Source: Lachnospiraceae bacterium
GTDB lineage: Bacteria > Bacillota > Clostridia > Lachnospirales > Lachnospiraceae
Reading direction: 5' to 3'
DNA length: 57,436 bases
NCBI GenBank assembly: GCA_004556655.1
Contig: SFGF01000030.1
Location: forward strand, 1-57,436
Part shown: positions 34,353 to 40,885 of the stretch, piece by piece
How the letters are laid out: every line of letters begins with the position of its first letter
Position numbering within the stretch: the first letter of the stretch is position 1
Position numbers and translations under genes: made by a program
The notes under the pieces: model-generated
Seen by the model: only the letters and a program-made list of their open reading frames with translations
The model's database searches: none
Told to the model about the DNA's origin: nothing

Positions 34353-35672
34353 ATGAATATAAAAATAAGCAGCGTAATGCTTGAGGAAACAGCATCAATT
34401 ACTGTAGAATCTGCGGACTGTCTTCTGGCTTTATGCCGGAAACTTGGAAAGGAAAGAAAAGGGGATGCTCAGATCCTTATGAACTTTCCGGTGAGTTCTT
34501 CTGAAAAGCTGAAAGAAGTCTTGGAAACGGCAATCTGTAGTCTGTATGACGGAGCCTATCAGTTTTCAAAAAACGGAATGAAACATTTACAAAAAAATCA
34601 AGTATTTGATAAACGTGATGATCTTTCTGATTTTGGTGACGGTACCTGTATCTTTGTGACAGATCAGATAGAAGAGGAAGAAAAAAAAGCTGTTATCAAA
34701 AGAGGGCAGGAACTGGGAATCTGTAAAGGATATGCCAGAATGCTGGGAAATCTTCCCAATAACTATCTTCATACGGAAGATATGGTCTGTTATGCCAGAA
34801 AGTTGGCTGAAAGTCTTGGGACAGACTGCCAGGTGTTTGATGATAAAAAGCTTCATGAGATGGGATGTGGCGGTCTTCTGGCTGTGAATCAGGGCAGCAG
34901 CAGAGAGGCTGCCATGGTTGTGCTTCGTTATGAAGGTGCACCGGGAGAAGAGATGATAGGGCTTGTAGGAAAAGGTCTGATGTTCGATTCCGGCGGATAT
35001 CATCTCAAATCCATTGATGGAATGAATGGCATGAAATACGATATGTGTGGTGCTGCCGGAATTCTGGAGAGCTTTGAAATTCTGGTCAGAAGAAAATTGA
35101 GAAAAAATCTCATTGCTATTCTTATGCTGGCAGAGAATGTCATCAGTCCGGATGCAGTGAAAATGGGTGATGTGATCACTACTCTGGCGGGGAAGACAGT
35201 AGAAGTCTACAATACGGATGCAGAAGGACGTCTTGTTCTGTGTGACGGTATTACCTATGCGCAGCAGCAGGGTGCAAAAACGGTACTGGATCTGGCTACC
35301 CTTACCTATTCTGCACAGGCAGCTCTTGGCGATGCAGTCACTGGCTTATTCGTAAACAACGATGAGTTATGGAAAGACTGGAAGGATGCTGCCAAATATA
35401 CCGGAGAGAAATATTGGCGTCTGCCTCTGGATCCGTATTATCATAATTTACTTAACTGGTCTATTTGTGCGGATTTTTCCAATTACGCTCCTGGAAAGGG
35501 AGCTGGAGCCAGCGTAGCTGCATGTTTTCTGGAAAATTTTGTGAATGAAGAAACGCAGTGGATTCATCTGGATATGGTGGGACCGTCTGTTGTTCGTTCA
35601 GAAACAGAAGAAATGTCAGAAGGAGCCAGCGGTGCATGCATCTCTACCATTGTAAAATTTTTAGAACAATAA
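34353..35672 (+). CDS. M17 (leucyl aminopeptidase family) metallopeptidase
   Basis: A 439-residue cytosolic aminopeptidase of family M17. The N-terminal domain (1-140) is divergent; the catalytic domain is clear. VGKGLMFDSGGYHLKS near residue 208 holds two metal ligands (Lys, Asp) and the catalytic Lys. YDMCGAAG adds an Asp, and NTDAEGRLVLCD near 288 adds Asp, Glu and the catalytic Arg. All active-site residues known from PepA are thus present. Its placement inside a carbohydrate cluster is unusual and suggests that the imported compound carries an amino acid or peptide, or that the gene has simply become co-regulated. Confidence 0.92.
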   Translation: MNIKISSVMLEETASITVESADCLLALCRKLGKERKGDAQILMNFPVSSSEKLKEVLETAICSLYDGAYQFSKNGMKHLQKNQVFDKRDDLSDFGDGTCIFVTDQIEEEEKKAVIKRGQELGICKGYARMLGNLPNNYLHTEDMVCYARKLAESLGTDCQVFDDKKLHEMGCGGLLAVNQGSSREAAMVVLRYEGAPGEEMIGLVGKGLMFDSGGYHLKSIDGMNGMKYDMCGAAGILESFEILVRRKLRKNLIAILMLAENVISPDAVKMGDVITTLAGKTVEVYNTDAEGRLVLCDGITYAQQQGAKTVLDLATLTYSAQAALGDAVTGLFVNNDELWKDWKDAAKYTGEKYWRLPLDPYYHNLLNWSICADFSNYAPGKGAGASVAACFLENFVNEETQWIHLDMVGPSVVRSETEEMSEGASGACISTIVKFLEQ

Positions 35673-35716
35673 GATTTTACCTAGATGATTTTGATAAATG
35701 AGAGGAGACTGCAAAG

Positions 35717-37297
35717 ATGAACTTTACGTTTGATACTTCCATATCCAGGGAGGTACTGGAAAACTATCTCTCTCGCAGTGTGACTGCGGCGGGATTGTAT
35801 GAGAGCGATACACTGGAAGATGATCTTCGTGCAATAAAAAATATGGGGGCCAAATTTCTTGGGAGAGCATCCGGAATCTGGTATATGATGGAAGAGGATG
35901 AGGAACATTTCAGAAAATCAAAAGAACTTGCTGATAAAGTTCATGATCTGGATCCGGAAATCATACTTCAATCCTGTATTTTTGAATGGATCGTAGAGAG
36001 AATTCAAGAGATTAAGATTCCAGCATATGTATTTGAAGCATTTGGAATGGAACCGGAAAATCGTACATTTTGTCTGGAAGAAACACTGTTTCCGGAAAAA
36101 CCAGCCGGATTTACAGAACTTCGGGACAATGATTCGACAAGAAGCGGCGGAATTCCGGATCTGTCCCGGCTGGAAACAAGAATGTGGTTTTTCTATCGAG
36201 CAACCCGATATATAGATTGCGGTTATGAAGCCCTTCATATGGGACAGATTCATCTTTATACAGCCAATGACCCGGGTATGAAAAGAACTTCGGAATTGTT
36301 TGAAATGATCCGTGAATATGCCCGTCTGCACGCAAGGCGTCACAAAATACTGTTGGATGCCCATACCCATGGAGTAAATATCCGTGGAAAACTGTTGTTT
36401 GATTATCATGCCATGCCGTTTACACGTATGCCTCTTCCAGAAGTTCCCGGGGAAGAACTGGTTCTTGTGCGGGAAGGATATAGTGAAGGCGGAGAAAATC
36501 CAAATGGATGGTCTGCATCGGCTATGCCATATCTGATGGAGTATGATAACTGGGGCGGTCTGGTGGTAGACAACCGCAGCAAATACACAAGAGAAGAACT
36601 TGCCTGGAAAGACTGGTGGGGATATGACCAGATTGCATGGTTTGCCAACCAGCCGCTCGAGAGCAGAAATCATTTTCTGGAATATACATACAAATGGGTG
36701 GAAATCAATAATCCGAATGCCTATTTTGAAATTCCTTTCCGGAGAATGCTCAGTGACGGTGCTCTGAAAATGAAACGTGTGGATAATGGGCAGGAGGAGA
36801 TACAGCATTTTTATCAGATCAATCAGCCAAGTGTGGATTGCCCTAAGGGATTCGGTCAGGAAGAACTTGCAAAACGTCTGTGGGAATCCGGTCATGAACT
36901 GCGTAAGAAAGCTTCCAATCCTGAAATGTTGATCGACTATGGTGCAAGAGATATTTATGATGAGAATACAGGAATGAAACTTCCGGAAAAGATTGTTGTG
37001 TATGGAAGTTTTCAATCTCATGTGGGTGCAATCAGGAATGATTCCAACAGTGAGACAACCCGAATGTACTACATTGGTGATAATACGTATACCCTTTCTG
37101 TGGTGATTCCGTTTGCGGGAACCTACGATTTCTCTGTCGCCACTTACGGAACGCTTTCTGCAACTTACCAGATGGATGGATATCCCAGAAGCGGATCTGC
37201 CAATAAAGCGTATTTTACTACAGAAAAAGACAATACTGTGGTACGGTTCCGGTATCGGTTTATTACCAATGAAGTGACAGTGGAAATGTTTGAATAA
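35717..37297 (+). CDS. unrecognised protein, possible glycosidase-like barrel plus beta domain
   Basis: I do not recognise this 526-residue protein. It has no signal peptide or membrane span, so it is cytoplasmic. Residues 1-420 have an alternating pattern of hydrophobic strands with acidic or His residues at their ends (KFLGRASGIWYM, IPAYVFEAFGME, GQIHLYTAND, KILLDAHTHGVNIRG, YLMEYDNWGG), resembling a (beta/alpha)8 barrel. Residues about 425-526 look like a beta-sandwich, with many aromatic strands (YTLSVVIPFAGTYDFSVATY). It is rich in Trp and Tyr, as in sugar-active proteins. It directly follows the M17 gene and ends the forward operon. A role in breaking down the imported compound is inferred from context alone. 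Confidence 0.75.
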   Translation: MNFTFDTSISREVLENYLSRSVTAAGLYESDTLEDDLRAIKNMGAKFLGRASGIWYMMEEDEEHFRKSKELADKVHDLDPEIILQSCIFEWIVERIQEIKIPAYVFEAFGMEPENRTFCLEETLFPEKPAGFTELRDNDSTRSGGIPDLSRLETRMWFFYRATRYIDCGYEALHMGQIHLYTANDPGMKRTSELFEMIREYARLHARRHKILLDAHTHGVNIRGKLLFDYHAMPFTRMPLPEVPGEELVLVREGYSEGGENPNGWSASAMPYLMEYDNWGGLVVDNRSKYTREELAWKDWWGYDQIAWFANQPLESRNHFLEYTYKWVEINNPNAYFEIPFRRMLSDGALKMKRVDNGQEEIQHFYQINQPSVDCPKGFGQEELAKRLWESGHELRKKASNPEMLIDYGARDIYDENTGMKLPEKIVVYGSFQSHVGAIRNDSNSETTRMYYIGDNTYTLSVVIPFAGTYDFSVATYGTLSATYQMDGYPRSGSANKAYFTTEKDNTVVRFRYRFITNEVTVEMFE

Positions 37298-37314
37298 ATG
37301 AAACAGAATGCTTT

Positions 37315-37362
37315 ATAGTCCAAATCTACTGACAAAACACAGGTCAGAGATTTGGACTATTT
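37315..37362. terminator. strong bidirectional terminator between convergent operons
   Basis: ATAGTCCAAATCT (37315-37327) is fully complementary to AGATTTGGACTAT (37348-37360). CTGAC/GTCAG extends the stem inside, and T residues follow on the forward strand. It lies between the unknown forward gene and the reverse PHP gene. Confidence 0.85.
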
Positions 37363-37378
37363 CAATGCAGTCAATATT

Positions 37379-38287
37379 TTAGAGAACAATAACCGGGCTT
37401 ACACACACCAGGTTTTCCATGATTGGTTCTTTTTCATATAATTTGGGAATGATACTCAGATCACAGCCAAATTCCGACAATGGTATCGTGTCACTCAGGT
37501 GACAGGTTATTGTCCGGGATGTTGAACGTAAGGTAATGAGATAGCTTTCCTCCTCAGGCTGCTGATATCCCGGTTTTCCGGTTTGTTGTACAGAGAAAGA
37601 AAGGATATCGTTCTGGATATGTGTGAGAAGAAGAGGTCCTTTGCTCACCCAGGTCTTCTGGCTGCGGATTGCAGTATCCAATTCTTTTGCAATATCTCCA
37701 TTTTCCTCACCCTGAATATAAGTAGAAAAATGCCCATGAAGAGAACTGTTTCCGTGAAGATCCATTCCGCAGGTGGCGGCAATACGTTCTCCTGCGAGAA
37801 CAAGATTTTCCCAAAGAAGGAGACCGCGTTCATTTACTTCATGGAGTGGTTCCAGGTTGTTGGATATTTCTATAAAGTCACAGCAGGAATAATCAGTCAT
37901 ATCCATCTCAAAGCGGCATCCCCTTGCAAATGGCCATCCCATCGAATAGGGATGTGCGATACCGGCAAGAGCACCTTTTTCCCTTACAGCCTGGAATAGC
38001 AGTTCCGGCTTATGTCTGTTTATATTTTCCCATGGAACATATTCATACAGATTCAGACAGAGAATATGTCCATAATAAGTAGTATATTCCATACCATAGA
38101 TACAGGATAGGGGAAGAGCATTTTCTTCCAGTATTTTTTTGATTTTACTGTGTCCGGATATTGTATTGTGATCAGTCAGAGCAAATGCATCCACATGGTC
38201 AGCAACCATAAAGTCGGTCAGTTCCCGGCAGGTAAAAACCGCATCCGATTCCGTCGTATGATTATGTAATTCCAGTCGTTTAAACAT
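37379..38287 (-). CDS. second PHP-domain metallohydrolase
   Basis: A 302-residue PHP protein, clearly different from the one at 27104. Motifs: LELHNHTTESDAVF near residue 5 (with Asn where the other has Thr), FALTDHNTISGH near 36, YGMEYTTYYGHILCLN near 64, GIAHPYSMGWPF near 111, and ATCGMDLHGN near 172 as the last metal motif. The C-terminal 80 residues are beta-rich. It is translated after an upstream 156-residue gene on the same reverse transcript. Two PHP enzymes in one cluster suggest two phosphoester bonds or two related substrates. The substrate is unknown. Confidence 0.82.
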   Translation of the reverse strand: MFKRLELHNHTTESDAVFTCRELTDFMVADHVDAFALTDHNTISGHSKIKKILEENALPLSCIYGMEYTTYYGHILCLNLYEYVPWENINRHKPELLFQAVREKGALAGIAHPYSMGWPFARGCRFEMDMTDYSCCDFIEISNNLEPLHEVNERGLLLWENLVLAGERIAATCGMDLHGNSSLHGHFSTYIQGEENGDIAKELDTAIRSQKTWVSKGPLLLTHIQNDILSFSVQQTGKPGYQQPEEESYLITLRSTSRTITCHLSDTIPLSEFGCDLSIIPKLYEKEPIMENLVCVSPVIVL

Positions 38288-38302
38288 ATATTGAGCTCCT
38301 TC

Positions 38303-38773
38303 CTATCGTACCCTTACCGTAAGGGAATAGTCTGTATTATCCAAAAGTACGGAAAAAACGATCAATGTCACCTTCAACACACCTTCAATCTTCGACTGAG
38401 GAATACAGCCATCAGAGGCCTCCCCTTTTGTAATATGCATATGACGGGTGGTGAGCTGTTTGTGAACACAGCCGATAAACTCATCATTCAGTGTGGCAAG
38501 GGTATGAATCTCTGTTTTGGTACCATGACGAATGGCATCTTCTATCTCTTCGTTGGAAGAGAAAAACCCGGGATATTCCGTTTTACAGTACTCTGTAAGT
38601 TCCTGTATCCGTTCTTTTGTCAGATCTTCCGGTCGAAAATATTGGGGGCTGAAAGCAAACTCAATATCCAGTTCGTCCCATGACTGATCAAGACAGACAG
38701 TATAAGAAATCTGTCCGATAAATTCTTTGCATAGTTTTCCTTCTACATGATAGATGGTTTTCATATCATTCAT
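38303..38773 (-). CDS. conserved protein of unknown function, partner of the second PHP enzyme
   Basis: A 156-residue soluble protein that I cannot name. It starts MNDMKTIYHVEGKL after AGGAGAT. Visible are a beta-rich N-terminal part (about 5-45), an acidic helix (EERIQELTEYC-like, about 53-70), a His-rich stretch (TTRHMHITKGEA near 108) that could bind metal, and beta strands to the end (VTLIVFSVLL, YSLTVRVR). Both ends being strand-rich suggests a beta-barrel or sandwich. It is the first gene of the reverse operon with the PHP gene, 15 bases apart, behind a good promoter with a regulatory half-site. Confidence 0.72.
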   Translation of the reverse strand: MNDMKTIYHVEGKLCKEFIGQISYTVCLDQSWDELDIEFAFSPQYFRPEDLTKERIQELTEYCKTEYPGFFSSNEEIEDAIRHGTKTEIHTLATLNDEFIGCVHKQLTTRHMHITKGEASDGCIPQSKIEGVLKVTLIVFSVLLDNTDYSLTVRVR

Positions 38774-38855
38774 GATTAAAAATCTCCTGAATTTTTATAA
38801 TTATTATATAACTGCTTTTATGTTCTTTCGCTCATCGGCAATTCCTTTTACTGTC

Positions 38856-38894
38856 ATCATAGCTTTTGAGATACTATGTGTCAAGTGGACAAAA
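38856..38894 (-). promoter_or_regulatory. reverse promoter of the PHP operon with regulator half-site
   Basis: On the reverse strand, TTTTGTCCACTTGA (38894-38881) overlaps a perfect -35 TTGACA (38884-38879), followed by a 17-base spacer and TATGAT (38861-38856). The TTTTGTCCA half matches the right halves of the motifs at 23616 and 28065 and is likewise placed at the -35. The matching left half is weak here. Confidence 0.65.
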
Positions 38895-38920
38895 CTTCGT
38901 AAAGGAATAGGTATGAATGT

Positions 38921-38996
38921 GTAGAATTGTCTATCAAAAAAAGTAGTTTTTTCTATTTTTAAAAATGAAGATTCTGTCTATAGTGTGCTATATACT
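38921..38996 (+). promoter_or_regulatory. regulator half-sites and -10 of the MFS gene
   Basis: GTAGAATTGTCTAT (38921-38934) and TTTTTTCTATTTTT (38947-38960) keep the 26-base offset of motif copies A and B, with weaker identity. TTCTGTCTATAGTG (38972-38985) is a further right-half match (12 of 14 to copy B). TATACT (38991-38996) is the likely -10, without a good -35, which suits an activator-dependent promoter. Confidence 0.4.
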
Positions 38997-39014
38997 AAGA
39001 GAGGATGGTAAAAA

Positions 39015-40268
39015 ATGGAAAGATTGAAAAAAATTAATAATCACAAAATAACAAGTTTATTATTCTGGCTGTGTTGGTTTGCGTATTTTACTTCTTATAT
39101 CGGAAGATTAAATTATTCTTCTGCTATGACGGCAATGATTCAGGAAGATGTTCTTACAAAGAGTCAGGCAGGATTTATCAGTATGATGTATTTTGGGGCT
39201 TATGGAATCGGGCAGTTATGTAATGGCATTCTGGGAGACCGTATGCATCCGGGGAAGATGATTTTTATAGGGCTTTCTGTGGCATCAGCAGCAAACATGA
39301 TCATGGGATTTCTTGGAAATAATTATCTCATGGCACTGATCTGGGGAATAAATGGATATGCACAGGCGATGATCTGGCCTCCGATCATCCGTATTTTTTC
39401 TGAAATGTTAAAATCAGAGCAAAAAATGAAATTTTGTATTGATATTGTATCTTCACAAGTCGTAGGAACACTGGCTTCTTATCTGATTGCAGCTGTGGTT
39501 ATCTGGATTATCGGATGGAAAGCTGTATTCGGAACTGCCGCCATATGTCTGGCTGTTATAGCTTTGATCTGGTACTATGGATTTGGAAAAGTAGAACGAT
39601 ATTCCAGAAAATTCGGAAGTGATGTCGAAGAAAATAATAGGAAAAAATCCCAAATAGAAGAACAAATAAAGTTTTCGGATTTGCTGTTACATACCGGTCT
39701 GTTAGCTGTACTTGTTCCGGTGATTGTTCATGGAGTATTGAAAGATGGAGTTACAACCTGGGTGCCAACTTTTATAACGGAGAATTTCTTTACGTCTCCT
39801 TCTTTTTCCATATTGATTACTACAGTTCTGCCCATAATAAATCTAACCGGTGCATATGCGGCACGTTATGTTTTTAAAAAATGTGGAGAAAGAGAAGTTA
39901 TGGCATCTGTTGTTTTCTTTGGAATTGCAAATATATCTCTCATAGGAATCTGTTTTGTAAAGGGTAGTTCCATCGTACTCACTGTCATTCTGTTTGCTGT
40001 CATTACTGCATCTATGATGGCTGTGAATACATTATTCGTAAATATATTTGCTCTACGATTTGAATCTGTTGGGAGAGTTGCTACTGTATCAGGATTGCTG
40101 AATTCTATGGCATATCTTGGAACTGCGATTTCAACCTTTACGATTGGTGTGATGGTAGAAAAACTGGGCTGGAACCTGACCATCGGAAGTTGGGTTGCTG
40201 TAACTGCGGTGGCCTTAATATTATGCATCAAATACAGAAAATGCAAATATTGCATTGCCCAATTCTAA
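39015..40268 (+). CDS. MFS transporter, OPA (GlpT/UhpT-like) type
   Basis: A 417-residue transporter with twelve predicted spans. Features of the organophosphate:phosphate antiporter group are YIGRLNYSSAMTAM near residue 28 (the place of the R in the first helix that binds phosphate), GAYGIGQLCNGILGDR near 62 with the MFS loop motif, and GINGYAQAMIWPPIIRIFSE near 110. The C-terminus is short and Cys/Lys-rich. The gene starts 10 bases after GAGGATGG. It is preceded by motif half-sites of the same proposed regulon. Uptake or export of a phosphorylated compound fits the PHP and kinase genes, but the substrate is not known. Confidence 0.85.
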   Translation: MERLKKINNHKITSLLFWLCWFAYFTSYIGRLNYSSAMTAMIQEDVLTKSQAGFISMMYFGAYGIGQLCNGILGDRMHPGKMIFIGLSVASAANMIMGFLGNNYLMALIWGINGYAQAMIWPPIIRIFSEMLKSEQKMKFCIDIVSSQVVGTLASYLIAAVVIWIIGWKAVFGTAAICLAVIALIWYYGFGKVERYSRKFGSDVEENNRKKSQIEEQIKFSDLLLHTGLLAVLVPVIVHGVLKDGVTTWVPTFITENFFTSPSFSILITTVLPIINLTGAYAARYVFKKCGEREVMASVVFFGIANISLIGICFVKGSSIVLTVILFAVITASMMAVNTLFVNIFALRFESVGRVATVSGLLNSMAYLGTAISTFTIGVMVEKLGWNLTIGSWVAVTAVALILCIKYRKCKYCIAQF

Positions 40269-40277
40269 GATAAACAT

Positions 40278-40550
40278 TATACTTTTTGAAATCGTAGAAG
40301 CCGTGCAAAAAACAGTAGACCATTTTAGAAGCAGGCCGTTCCCCTTCAGCTAATCGCTAACTTCGACATAAGACGCTCCGGAGAGCCGTCGCGCCTCAGT
40401 CTACGTAAGCGCTGGACGCCTAAGTGTGTGGAGCAAGCTGCCAGTGGCAGGTTGCGGAGCTCTTCAGGCTCACTTGCTCCAATGCTTCTAAAATGGATAC
40501 ACTAACTCGTCGGTTTCTTTACTTATATTGCTCACGAATCTAAAAGTATA
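40278..40550. repeat. palindromic repeat element, copy 1
   Basis: The ends are inverted: TATACTTTTTGAAATCGT at 40278 and CACGAATCTAAAAGTATA ending at 40550. Inside, CCATTTTAGAAGCA (40320-40333) pairs with TGCTTCTAAAATGG (40483-40496), enclosing 149 bases. The first 83 of these match copy 3b (reverse strand) at about 95 percent by eye. The last 60 or so match copy 2 with one base inserted. It starts 9 bases after the MFS stop codon and fills the gap to the broken HIT gene. No reading frame in it is credible. It is either a non-autonomous mobile element or a structured RNA. Confidence 0.85.
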
Positions 40551-40561
40551 GCAGATGAGAT

Positions 40562-40825
40562 TTAAAGACAAGCTTTGATTTTTTCAATCATTTCTTCATA
40601 TTCTGCATCACTCAGATATTTCTTGTCCGGGTTCATCTGGAAAACGCCGCCCCATTCATCCTGTCCTTTGTACTTTGGTACAAGATGCATGTGGAGATGG
40701 CAGCCTGTGTCACCATATGCACCGTAATTCACTTTGTCCGGCTGAAATGCCTTATGAATGGCTCTCGCTGCTCTTGTCACATCTGCAAAGAAACGATTTC
40801 TGTCCTCGTCACTGATATCATTTTT
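40562..40825 (-). pseudogene. HIT-family protein, N-terminally truncated remnant
   Basis: The reverse frame keeps the C-terminal part of a HIT-family protein: SDEDRNRFFADVTRAARAI, then VNYGAYGDTGCHLHMHLVPKYKG with the His triad HLHMHL, and the tail MNPDKKYLSDAEYEEMIEK. Full-length relatives have about 30-40 more residues at the front, with the nucleotide-binding strands. Here the frame runs into TAA shortly upstream of about 40825 and no ATG is in frame; GTG at 40780 would give only 73 residues. The break lies just before the topoisomerase promoter region, and the 3' end abuts repeat copy 1, so a rearrangement removed the 5' part. Probably not functional. Confidence 0.75.
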
Positions 40826-40885
40826 TATTTTTCTTTACTTTCGGACTGAAAACCATTATACTTTTTAACTATCGGAGGACAATAC

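Noticed and set aside
35918..37021. Reverse open frame of 367 codons opposite the unknown 526-residue protein
   Set aside because: The forward frame has a good ribosome binding site, balanced composition and operon context. The reverse frame is rich in Phe, His, Cys and Ile, as mirror frames here usually are.
38881..38894. Spo0A or LexA box at the MFS/PHP divergent region
   Set aside because: The sequence GTGGACAAAAC fits neither TGNCGAA nor the LexA consensus. It fits the TTTTGTCCA half-motif seen twice elsewhere in the cluster.
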